From assembly GCF_029637485.1 (NCBI RefSeq), contig NZ_CP069128.1:2636001-2700000 (forward strand): a stretch of 64,000 nt of DNA. Reading direction: 5' to 3'. The DNA comes from Sphingomonas sp. LHG3406-1 (lineage in GTDB: Bacteria; Pseudomonadota; Alphaproteobacteria; Sphingomonadales; Sphingomonadaceae). Under the pieces are notes generated by a model that saw nothing but the letters and a program-made list of their open reading frames with translations, made no database searches and was not told the DNA's origin. Numbering within the stretch: position 1 is the stretch's first letter; every line of letters starts with the position of its first letter. The translations under genes were made by a program, and so were the position numbers. Positions 1-6,800 of this stretch are shown one piece after another.

Positions 1-1
1 C

Positions 2-118
2 GGTGACGCCAAGGTCGATGTCGGCAGCGACGAGTCGATGGACGCCTCCGACCCGCCTTCGTCTTCGCAGCCGGGTTGTGACGACGAGCCGGTGCCGTCT
101 TCTGGCTTCCCGTCCTAG
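2..118 (+). CDS. C-terminal end of a hypothetical protein (partial)
   Basis: An open frame without stops runs from the window edge to a TAG at 116-118 and encodes the last 38 residues of a protein that starts outside the window. The visible part is acidic and polar and contains MDASDPPS followed by a Pro/Ser-rich tail. Short sphingomonad proteins with a similar S-x-P-ASDPP-type motif exist, but this is a recollection and no function is known. The start and true length cannot be seen. Confidence 0.45.
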   Translation, partial: GDAKVDVGSDESMDASDPPSSSQPGCDDEPVPSSGFPS

Positions 119-318
119 GGCAATGCCCTGGGTCAAGGTGAGATGATCATTGCGTTGCAGGATTGCGACAGCAGGCGGATTATTGAATCTTCACGAGAAA
201 TTCCCGTGCAATCGCCTCCGGAACCAGTTTCAATATGAACCGGGGATGGGCCGATGGTTAAGCGATTTGCAACGCTTGATACGTCAATGTTCCTCCCGGA
301 GTTAAAGGAGCTGGGAGC

Positions 319-870
319 ATGACGACGCGTTCGACGCAGCCTGCCGGTGGAGCGTTGCTGCTGAGCGAGATGAAGGAGTTCGCGGGCTTTCCGAAGGCCA
401 CGCAGCGCTACATCCGACGCAGCCTCGACATCGCGTTCGGTCGTCGCGATGCGCTTGAATGCTGGGCGCGCGACGAGGGCGAAGCCGCCTCGATCCGGGC
501 GCAGGGCCGGCTCTACAAGCAGCTCGAAGCGCTCCGTCTTCAGGTTCCGGACGACAGTGGGCTCGACACGATCGACCCGTTCATGGGCCTGCTGATCACG
601 TTGACCGCCTTCGATCTGGGCCAGGACCGGATCCCGAACTTCGCCGCCTACCGCTTCCTCTACGAGCGATTGCTCGGTGCGGGGGCGCGGGCCTGGCTGC
701 CGGCGGCCTTCTGCGCCGCGTCGGCCCTCCCGCACCTGCATCCGGACCGTCGCCGGACCCTGCTGCAGTCGATCAGCGAAAGCGCGGCCACCGCGCCAGG
801 CTGGTCGAACCGCGAGCCGGTGTTCTGGCCGGAGTGGGTCGAGAAGGTGGACGTCGCCGCGGCGGCCTGA
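319..870 (+). CDS. hypothetical protein, 183 aa
   Basis: The ATG at 319 follows a good ribosome binding site (AAAGGAG, about 9 bases upstream), which supports this start. The protein is soluble-looking, mixed alpha-helical, with no signal peptide or transmembrane segment, and ends in an alanine run after a Trp-rich stretch (VFWPEWVEKV). I do not recognise a family. The gene stands alone: the 200 bases before it hold no gene, and the next genes lie on the other strand and converge on it. A long open frame on the opposite strand (133-741) is a high-GC shadow. Confidence 0.7.
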   Translation: MTTRSTQPAGGALLLSEMKEFAGFPKATQRYIRRSLDIAFGRRDALECWARDEGEAASIRAQGRLYKQLEALRLQVPDDSGLDTIDPFMGLLITLTAFDLGQDRIPNFAAYRFLYERLLGAGARAWLPAAFCAASALPHLHPDRRRTLLQSISESAATAPGWSNREPVFWPEWVEKVDVAAAA

Positions 871-945
871 TCATGTCACCCCGGGACTGACCCGGGGGTC
901 AGCCCTTCGCAGCGCCAAGGTCGAACGCAGGTAAGCGGGACCCGG

Positions 946-1446
946 TCAGGGCCGGGATGATGCTGACGCCCTCACGCTCGGATAGATCTCCGCAAGCCGC
1001 GCGATACTGTCGCGCGCGCTTCGATGGAGGATGTAGATCCCGCCCGCCTGCTCCCACGCCGCCATGTGCCGCTCGCTGTCGTCGACCAGCACGTCGGCGC
1101 CGGCCATGTGCCGGTGCTTGTCGCGGGCCATGCAGGTGATGATCGGAACGCCGGGGAAATGCTCGGCGGCCCAGCGCACCTTCTGCGGCGCGGCCCACTT
1201 GCCGATCGGCAGGCCGGTGAGGATCGTCGGCTCGAGGTGCCGCACCGCATCGAAAAGCTCGTCCGCATCCGCCATCTTCGGCAGCGTGGCGTAGAAGTCG
1301 CTGGCGCGCGCCAGCCGCTTCCAGAATTCGCCCTTGCCGTGCAGTGCCTCGAAGCTCCGGGCATCGCTTCCGAGGAGAGCCTGTACGCCAGCGTCGAGGT
1401 TGGCGAGGACGCCGTCGCAATCGAGGAAGAGCTTCGATTTGCTCAC
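946..1446 (-). CDS. HAD-family 5'-nucleotidase-like hydrolase
   Basis: The 166-residue product opens with LFLDCDGVLANL, the nucleophile motif (DxDGVLA) of haloacid-dehalogenase hydrolases of the 5'(3')-deoxyribonucleotidase type. TILTGLP fits motif II, and VLVDDSERH fits the acidic motif IV. Such enzymes remove phosphate from small substrates, often nucleoside monophosphates; the substrate here is not shown. The start is GTG at 1446, overlapping the stop of the upstream gene by four bases (GTGA), which argues against the longer frame reaching 1491. It is the last gene of a three-gene minus-strand run with a hypothetical protein and a Mur ligase. Confidence 0.8.
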   Translation of the reverse strand: MSKSKLFLDCDGVLANLDAGVQALLGSDARSFEALHGKGEFWKRLARASDFYATLPKMADADELFDAVRHLEPTILTGLPIGKWAAPQKVRWAAEHFPGVPIITCMARDKHRHMAGADVLVDDSERHMAAWEQAGGIYILHRSARDSIARLAEIYPSVRASASSRP

Positions 1447-1799
1447 CGCAGGCGGGCGGGCTTGAGGGTGAGCGGCACGGGATGATCCCATTCCTTCCAG
1501 CCGCGCTCCCTCAGCACGTCGTTGCTCTCCCTGGCCGAGCGGCCGTCCCCGAGCGACCAGGTGATGTGGTAGATGGAGCCGTCGGGTCGGTCGACGCTGC
1601 CGTCGATGCTGACCACCAAAGCCTCCACGCCCTGGTCGTCGTCGGTCGAGCCGAGCACGGCGGCGCGCACGTCCTGCGGCGGCTCGCTGAGGCGGACATC
1701 GAGGGTGACGTGGTGCGCGACGACCCGGGCGTAGCGGGGAGGGTGGTCGCGAAGCAGCGCCTCGCGTTCATCGGGGTCGAGGGTCCAGCCGTTGGTCAT
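1443..1799 (-). CDS. hypothetical protein, 118 aa
   Basis: A small soluble acidic protein with no signal peptide. A central HHVTLDV strand followed later by YHITWSL gives two H-x-T motifs, reminiscent of 2H phosphoesterase or tRNA-ligase-like folds, but this is only a suggestion. It sits 10 bases downstream of the Mur ligase gene and overlaps the HAD hydrolase start by four bases, so it is almost certainly co-transcribed and translationally coupled with them. Function unknown. Confidence 0.7.
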   Translation of the reverse strand: MTNGWTLDPDEREALLRDHPPRYARVVAHHVTLDVRLSEPPQDVRAAVLGSTDDDQGVEALVVSIDGSVDRPDGSIYHITWSLGDGRSARESNDVLRERGWKEWDHPVPLTLKPARLR

Positions 1800-1809
1800 C
1801 GCCCCTCAA

Positions 1810-3201
1810 TCAGCCGCGGTTGCCGAGGTTCCGGAGAAGATCGGCGGCGAACTCGCTGAGCGTGTCGTCCCGCGCACCGAGGATGGCGATGGTGTCGCCC
1901 GGCCCAGCCTCGGCGAGCAGGCGAGCGCCGATCGCGGTCCGTTCGGGCACATGCTCCGCCTTGCCGCCGCCGCGGACGATCGCGTCGGCCAGCCAGTCCG
2001 ATCCGCGCGAGCGGTCCACCGTCCCGCCCTGGTAGACGGGGTCGGACAGCAACAGCAGATCGTCGGCCCGCATGCCGCCGGCAAAGGTGGCGCTCAGCTC
2101 CTCGCCCATCTTGGCGAGCGGGCCATAGCCATGCGGCTGGAAGAAGATCAGCAGCCGTCCAGGGCCGGCGGCGAGGGTCGCCAGCGTCGCAGAAATCTTG
2201 TCGGGATTGTGCGCGAAATCGTCGATGACGGTCACGCCCGCGGCCGTTCCGACCGTCTCCAGCCGCCGCTTGAGGCCGGCGAAGGAGGCGAGGGCCGATG
2301 CCGCCTCGGCCAGCGGCACGCCCAGGGCCTGCACCGCGGCAAGGGCACCGAGCGCATTCGCGGCATTGTGGCGGCCGGGCAGGGGCAGAGTGACGGTGGT
2401 GCGCTCGGCGCCGCTCGCCACGGTGAAGGTCGAGCCGCGCGCGTCGAGGGCAAGGTCGCTGCCGCGAACCTGGGCGTCAGAAGCGTCAAAGCCGTAGCCG
2501 ACCGCGCCGGGCACGTCGGCGGCGATCGCCCGGCTTTCCGCATCGTCGAAATTGACCACCGCCGTGCCCGCCGCGCTGAGGAAGCCGCCGAACAGGGCCC
2601 GCAGCTCGTCCATCTCCTTGTGGTCGAGGGACACGTTGTTGAGCAGGGCGACGCCTGGCCGGTAAAGCGCGATCGAGCCGTCGCTTTCGTCCACCTCGCT
2701 GACGAACAGGCCGGGGTCGCCGACGAGGGCGCTGGCGAAGGGCGTGTCGGCGGAGACGAAATTCTTCATCACGGCGCCGTTCATCACCGTCGGGCGGCGA
2801 TCGAGGGCGTGGAGGATCCACCCGATCATCCCGGTGACGGTCGACTTGCCCGAGGTGCCGCCGACCGCGACGCTGCGCCCGGCTGCGTTGAGGAGCTGGC
2901 TCAGCAGTTGCGGGCGGGTGAGGTGGGCAAGGCCGAGTTCCCGCGCCCGGACCACGTCGGGAATGGTCTCCTCGACCGCGGCCGAGGTGATCAGGGTCAT
3001 GCCGGGCGCGAGGCCGCTGCCGTTCTGCGGGAAGAGGGCAATGCCCTGCGCCTTCAGGAATTCGAACTTGGCGGCGAGCCGGCCGGCGTCGAGCGCGCGG
3101 TCGGAACCCGCGACGCTGCCGCCCTTGGCGGCGACGATGCAGGCCAGGGGAAGCATGCCGCTGCCACCGATGCCGCAGAAGAAGGTGCTGGAACCCGTCA
3201 T
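1810..3201 (-). CDS. mpl: Mur ligase family protein, Mpl/MurC-like
   Basis: The 463-residue product has the three-domain Mur ligase layout. The N-terminal Rossmann-type domain begins FFCGIGGSGM, as in MurC and Mpl; the ATP-binding loop GGTSGKST is at residues 114-121; the C-terminal domain carries DDFAHNP. Mpl joins the recycled tripeptide L-Ala-gamma-D-Glu-meso-DAP to UDP-MurNAc in the cytoplasm. The divergent neighbour 47 bases away is an LD-carboxypeptidase, the enzyme that makes this tripeptide, which favours Mpl over biosynthetic MurC; the latter normally sits in the division cluster, not visible here. The ATG at 3201 was chosen because the glycine-rich loop follows at once; an upstream extension of the frame is Arg/Pro-rich junk. 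Confidence 0.8.
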   Translation of the reverse strand: MTGSSTFFCGIGGSGMLPLACIVAAKGGSVAGSDRALDAGRLAAKFEFLKAQGIALFPQNGSGLAPGMTLITSAAVEETIPDVVRARELGLAHLTRPQLLSQLLNAAGRSVAVGGTSGKSTVTGMIGWILHALDRRPTVMNGAVMKNFVSADTPFASALVGDPGLFVSEVDESDGSIALYRPGVALLNNVSLDHKEMDELRALFGGFLSAAGTAVVNFDDAESRAIAADVPGAVGYGFDASDAQVRGSDLALDARGSTFTVASGAERTTVTLPLPGRHNAANALGALAAVQALGVPLAEAASALASFAGLKRRLETVGTAAGVTVIDDFAHNPDKISATLATLAAGPGRLLIFFQPHGYGPLAKMGEELSATFAGGMRADDLLLLSDPVYQGGTVDRSRGSDWLADAIVRGGGKAEHVPERTAIGARLLAEAGPGDTIAILGARDDTLSEFAADLLRNLGNRG

Positions 3202-3248
3202 GCCGACCGCCCTATTGAGGGCCGCGGCGAGTGGCAACGGAGCATGGC

Positions 3249-4055
3249 ATGAGGATCGCAATTGTAGCGCCGAGCTGCCCGTTGAAGCGGGAGGCGGCCG
3301 AGCGCGTGCAGGCGCTTGCCGCCGAGCATGGCGCGACCCTTGCCGTCCACCCGCAATCCTTTCTCGAGGACGGCCACTTCGCCGGCAGCGACGCCGAGCG
3401 GCTGGCGGCGATCCGCGAAGTGCTGGCCGATCCGGCGGTCGATGCCGTGTGGCTGGCGCGCGGCGGCTACGGCTCCAACCGCATCGCCGAGGCGGCCGCC
3501 CGCGACCTTCCCGAAGCGGCAAGGTCGAAGCTGGTGCTCGGCTACAGCGATGGCGGTTTCGTCCTTGCTGCCCTCCACAAGGCGGGTGTTCCGGTGGCGC
3601 ATGGGCCGATGGTGCAGGACGTGCTCCGCGATGGCGGCGAGGCGGCAGTGCGCCGTGCACTCTCCTGGCTGGTGAAGCGGGATGCCGCAGCCGTGGAGCC
3701 GGGCGTCGATGGCCCGGCCTTCGCCTTCAACCTCGTCGTCCTTTCCAGCCTGATGGGCACGCCGCTCGAGCCCGATTTCGACGGCGCCGAGCTGCTGATC
3801 GAGGAGGTGGACGAGGAGATCTACCGGATCGACCGCTTCCTCTTCCATGTCTCCAGCCAGCCCGGCTTCGCAAGGCTCCGCCAGTTGCGCCTCGGCCGCT
3901 GCGCCTTGCGCGACAACGACCGGCCGTTCGGCGCCGACCTGGAGGCGGTCGTCCGCAGCTGGTGCGAGCGGTCCGGCGTGCCGTTCGGCGGCCATGCGGA
4001 CATCGGCCACGACGTGCTTAACAAGGTGGTGCCGTTTCCTTGCCGCAACGCATGA
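3249..4055 (+). CDS. ldcA: LD-carboxypeptidase (peptidase family S66)
   Basis: The 268-residue protein starts MRIAIVAPS and contains RGGYGSNR (71-78) and LGYSDGG with the presumed nucleophile Ser100, then the acidic LLIEEVDEEIYRIDR region and GHADIGHD near the C-terminus that supplies the Glu and His of the S66 triad. These cytoplasmic enzymes remove the terminal D-Ala from murein tetrapeptides during recycling. The in-frame ATG at 3231 is possible, but 3249 puts the first beta strand at the N-terminus as in the family. It is divergent from the Mpl-like ligase that would use its product. Confidence 0.88.
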   Translation: MRIAIVAPSCPLKREAAERVQALAAEHGATLAVHPQSFLEDGHFAGSDAERLAAIREVLADPAVDAVWLARGGYGSNRIAEAAARDLPEAARSKLVLGYSDGGFVLAALHKAGVPVAHGPMVQDVLRDGGEAAVRRALSWLVKRDAAAVEPGVDGPAFAFNLVVLSSLMGTPLEPDFDGAELLIEEVDEEIYRIDRFLFHVSSQPGFARLRQLRLGRCALRDNDRPFGADLEAVVRSWCERSGVPFGGHADIGHDVLNKVVPFPCRNA

Positions 4056-4134
4056 TGCGCTCTCTCTAGACGCCCTCTTGCAGAGGGGCGCGCTTTGCGC
4101 TCTATCTCCTCTCCGAAATCAACAGGAGGGCCTT

Positions 4135-4410
4135 ATGGCAAAAGCATCGAGCGGGACTGGGCGTAAGGCAGGGGGCGGTCTCGCGCGTCCGGTGACTCCG
4201 TCGCCTGATCTGGCAGCGATTGTCGGCAGCGAGCCGCTTCCGCGCAGCGAAGTCGTGTCGAAGGTGTGGGATCACATTCGCAAGAACAACCTGCAGAATC
4301 CGCAGAACAAGCGGGAAATCCTCGCTGACGACAAGCTGAAGAAGGTCTTCGGCACCGACAAGTGCACCATGTTCGAGATGAACAAGCACCTGTCCAAGCA
4401 CCTTTCGTAA
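4135..4410 (+). CDS. SWIB/MDM2 domain-containing protein
   Basis: A 91-residue basic protein. After a Gly/Ala/Lys-rich leader, residues from about 25 onward match a SWIB domain: LPRSEVVSKVWDHIRKNNLQ, then NKREILADDKLKKVFG and FEMNKHLSKHL. SWIB domains are known from eukaryotic chromatin remodellers and from short stand-alone proteins in Chlamydia and some Proteobacteria, where the role is poorly defined. A strong AGGAGG lies seven bases before the ATG. A perfect-looking terminator follows, so the gene is monocistronic. Confidence 0.88.
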   Translation: MAKASSGTGRKAGGGLARPVTPSPDLAAIVGSEPLPRSEVVSKVWDHIRKNNLQNPQNKREILADDKLKKVFGTDKCTMFEMNKHLSKHLS

Positions 4411-4437
4411 GCGCCGCAAGGCCGAGACGGCTTAGAA

Positions 4438-4467
4438 GGGGATCCGCCCGGGGCGGGTCCCCTTTTT
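4438..4467 (+). terminator. Rho-independent terminator after the SWIB gene
   Basis: A 12-base GC-rich stem with one mismatch (GGGGATCCGCCC against GGGCGGGTCCCC) is followed directly by five T residues. It lies 28 bases after the SWIB stop codon. Confidence 0.8.
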
Positions 4468-4494
4468 CATGCGTCGCGTGCGCGACTCAGGCCG

Positions 4495-5202
4495 CTAGCG
4501 GCAGGCGCGCCAGCCTCCGGGTCCGCGATCGGCCGTGTCGAGGTGCAGGTGATCGCGGTGCGCCTCGTTGTAGTCGGGGGAGAGGACGGTGCTGAAGCTG
4601 CGGCAGGCGGCATCGCGCGCTTCCCGCAGGAACGCACCCTCGGCCCCCTGTTCCTGCCAGTCGCGCAGGACCGAAAGGCGGCGGCCGTCCGCCAGTTCGA
4701 AGCCGAGGATGTCGACGGCGTCGGCGGTGGCATGCTCGCTCCAGGCGCCCTCTTCCCTGCCGTAGAGGCGGCGGCAGGAGAAACTGCCGGCATGGACGAA
4801 GCGGCGGACCTCGGTACCGAGCAGCCGCTGCGCCGCCGCCTGCGTCTCACGCTCCCATACGGTCAGCGCCGCCGCGACCGGGCAGCTGGTGACGAGACCG
4901 GCGGGGGCCGGCGTGATGCCGAGCGCGAGCGCGGTCCCGTCCTGATATCCGCAGGTCTCGCTAACGCGCCGGTCGGGTGCCGGCCGGCTGTCATTGCCCG
5001 CCGCCGCGAGCAGGGCACGGCAGCGCGGCGGATCCTGGCCGAGTTCGGCGATCTTCGCGGCGGTGAAGCGGCCGGGAGGGGCGGCGAGGTCGAGCTCGGT
5101 CCAGGGCAGGTCCGACCGGTTTCGTTTCATCCAGGCCGCGCCTTCGATCACGAACAGGGCCACGAGCGAGAAGATAAGGAATAACTTGAAGGCGCCGCGC
5201 AT
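4495..5202 (-). CDS. extensin-like family protein, membrane-anchored
   Basis: The 235-residue protein begins with a single hydrophobic segment (residues 5-23, FKLFLIFSLVALFVIEGAAW) that is a signal anchor, so the rest is periplasmic. The C-terminal two thirds match the extensin-like C-terminal domain: paired Cys residues, CGYQDGTALALGI, WSEHATADAVDILGFEL and the closing RDHLHLDTADRG, whose His-x-His resembles metallo-peptidases of the peptidoglycan type. Activity of the family is not established. It reads away from the downstream Nudix gene by only 27 bases and may form one unit with it. Confidence 0.83.
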   Translation of the reverse strand: MRGAFKLFLIFSLVALFVIEGAAWMKRNRSDLPWTELDLAAPPGRFTAAKIAELGQDPPRCRALLAAAGNDSRPAPDRRVSETCGYQDGTALALGITPAPAGLVTSCPVAAALTVWERETQAAAQRLLGTEVRRFVHAGSFSCRRLYGREEGAWSEHATADAVDILGFELADGRRLSVLRDWQEQGAEGAFLREARDAACRSFSTVLSPDYNEAHRDHLHLDTADRGPGGWRACR

Positions 5203-5229
5203 CGATATCGAGAACGCCAGGCGGCTGGC

Positions 5230-5865
5230 TCAGGTCCGGAGCGCGGTCTCTAGCCTTTCGGACGTAACCGGATAGCCGAGGTGCGCGGGGATGGTCAGCC
5301 AGCGAGTCCCGTCCCGTTCCTCCACCCACGGGCTGATGATTTCGACCGGGTGGGCGAGGGCATGGTCGCGCGCTTCGGCGAAGCCGGCGAATTGCGCCAG
5401 CCGTTCGAGGTTGCGGACGGTGGGGAAGATGGCACTCGCTGCGCCCGCGGCGATCTCCGCCAGCATCGCCCCGGCACCGATCCACAGCGCCCGCTCGCAT
5501 TCGCCCGGCTGCGGGGTCAGTTCGACCTCGTCGCGCGGTGCAGGAGCGAGGAAGAAGAAGGTATCGAAGCGGCGGTGGCGGACATTGTCGGGCCGCCAGC
5601 GGGCGAAGGGTACCAGTGCCTCGAGCGCGATCTCGAGTCCGGTCTCTTCGAGCGTCTCGCGAACCGCCGCCCTCGCCGCCGCCTGCTCGAGGGAGGACGC
5701 GCCTTCCCAGTCGGCCGCGTCGATCCGGCCGCCGGGGAAGACCATCGCGCCGCCGGCGAACGCCATGGTGCGTGGCCGCTCGACCATCAGCAGCTCGGGC
5801 GGGGCGCTCGCCCGGTCGCGGATCACCACCAGGGTCGCGGCGGGAATGGCCTCGCTGTCGCTCAT
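5230..5865 (-). CDS. Nudix hydrolase, NUDT19-like
   Basis: The 211-residue protein carries a Nudix box with the core RETLEETGLE preceded by GGAMVFPGGRID. The spacing between the GG segment and the REx2EE core is longer than in classical Nudix enzymes, as in the NUDT19/coenzyme A diphosphatase-like group. It should hydrolyse a nucleoside diphosphate derivative such as acyl-CoA or CoA, but the substrate is inferred. The start at 5865 (MSDSEAIPA) was preferred to the ATG at 5922, because the extension overlaps a terminator and is Arg-rich. Confidence 0.82.
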   Translation of the reverse strand: MSDSEAIPAATLVVIRDRASAPPELLMVERPRTMAFAGGAMVFPGGRIDAADWEGASSLEQAAARAAVRETLEETGLEIALEALVPFARWRPDNVRHRRFDTFFFLAPAPRDEVELTPQPGECERALWIGAGAMLAEIAAGAASAIFPTVRNLERLAQFAGFAEARDHALAHPVEIISPWVEERDGTRWLTIPAHLGYPVTSERLETALRT

Positions 5866-5897
5866 CACCGTCCAAGATGGAAAAGCATCGCGCAAAA

Positions 5898-5930
5898 GAA
5901 AAGGCCGGCGCCACGCGGGCACCGGCCTTT
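5898..5930 (-). terminator. terminator downstream of the small lipoprotein gene
   Basis: The arms AAAGGCCGG and CCGGCCTTT flank a 13-base loop, and on the minus strand the stem runs into a T-rich stretch. It lies 28 bases beyond the lipoprotein stop codon and separates that gene from the Nudix gene. Confidence 0.75.
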
Positions 5931-5957
5931 CCCTCGTTCGCTTGCGCGAACCGATGC

Positions 5958-6245
5958 TTACATCGCGTTGACGGCAGCAGCCGCGCCAGCGCCGTTCGCG
6001 GCGTTGACGTCGGCTTCGTCGATCGCTTCTTCCTTGCGCTCGCCTTCGGCCTCGAGGGCATCGGCCTGGTTCTCGAGGGTCGCGGCTTCGGCGCCGGTGG
6101 TGTTGTCGGCCATGGCCTCCAGATTGTCGGCAGCCGCCTCGTAATTCTCCTGGACGTTCTCGCCGAGCGAATCGTCACCCTGGCCACCGCAGGCAGCGAG
6201 GGCGAGGCTGGCAGCGCCGACAAGCGCGAAACTGATCTTCTTCAT
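5958..6245 (-). CDS. small Ala/Glu-rich lipoprotein
   Basis: The 95-residue product has a lipoprotein signal peptide ending in the lipobox LAAC (Cys19), followed by a highly acidic, Ala- and Asn-rich region with heptad-like spacing (NYEAAADNLEAMADN, ENQADALEAEGER) that is likely helical or coiled-coil. Its function is unknown; comparable short lipoproteins are common in sphingomonads. A good AAGGGGAGTG ribosome binding site precedes the ATG at 6245. The gene has its own terminator. Confidence 0.8.
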   Translation of the reverse strand: MKKISFALVGAASLALAACGGQGDDSLGENVQENYEAAADNLEAMADNTTGAEAATLENQADALEAEGERKEEAIDEADVNAANGAGAAAAVNAM

Positions 6246-6343
6246 GATGTCACTCCCCTTATGGTTCTCGTGAACGACGGGTCTTCTACCCGCTTGATCG
6301 CGCCAAACGCCAGCCCGATCCTTTCGGTTCCGTCACACCGACC

Positions 6344-6372
6344 TTGGATTTTTTCGGTTGATCCCCTACATC
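6344..6372 (+). promoter_or_regulatory. sigma-70-type promoter of ssrA
   Basis: A TTGGAT -35 element (6344-6349) and a TACATC -10 element (6367-6372) are separated by 17 bases. The predicted start near 6379 lies just before the tmRNA acceptor piece, where the promoter of a permuted ssrA gene is expected. Confidence 0.5.
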
Positions 6373-6384
6373 GGTCGGGCCGGG

Positions 6385-6748
6385 CAACCGGCTATGCTGG
6401 TAGATGGTAGGTTGAAATAGGCATTTCGGACCCGGGGGGCAGTACCCCGGCGCCTCCACCAGCAGCGGCGCGATGGATTTGAGCGGGGATCCCCGTGCGC
6501 GCCGTTGCTGATGGGGGCGAAACAGGATCGACGGGTGCAATAAAGGATTTGCTGCCAGCCGGCTTGGACAGGCCGTAAAACCGTCATTCTCACAAGTGCC
6601 AACGATAACGAGGCGCTCGCGATTGCTGCGTAACTGACGGCCTAACGGTCAGAAGTTACAAAGCTTAAGCGCGGTTGGACCGAACCGGGCAACAGAATCG
6701 GATTCCAGCGGCACGGGGAGCGCCGGGCAACAGAAGCTCCCCACTTTT
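6385..6748 (+). ncRNA. ssrA: tmRNA, circularly permuted two-piece form
   Basis: The acceptor piece comes first: a T-arm-like segment GGACCCGGGGGGCAGTACC, the 3' acceptor strand CGCCTCC (6451-6457) and an encoded CCA at 6459-6461. After about 50 bases of intervening sequence the coding piece begins with GGGGGCGAAACAGGATCGAC at 6513, and its GGGGGCG pairs with CGCCTCC to form the seven-pair acceptor stem with one G-U. The tag frame starts with the GCC resume codon at 6598 and reads ANDNEALAIAA then TAA (6631-6633). This is the alphaproteobacterial two-piece tmRNA, cut from one precursor, which rescues stalled ribosomes with SmpB. The outer ends are approximate. Two copies of CCGGGCAACAGAA lie in the 3' part. 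Confidence 0.95.
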
Positions 6749-6752
6749 CTTT
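6715..6752 (+). terminator. terminator of ssrA
   Basis: GGGGAGC (6715-6721) pairs with GCTCCCC (6736-6742), followed by the T-rich ACTTTTCTTT. It closes the tmRNA precursor before the amidohydrolase gene. Confidence 0.65.
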
Positions 6753-6800
6753 CCTTCCGCGCCATGTCAGCCTGCCTCCGTCCATGTGGGGGTCAGGAAC

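Noticed and set aside
133..741. 202-codon minus-strand frame covering the promoter of the 183-aa gene
   Set aside because: The plus-strand gene has a strong ribosome binding site and sensible composition; the antisense product is Arg/Glu/Gln-rich.
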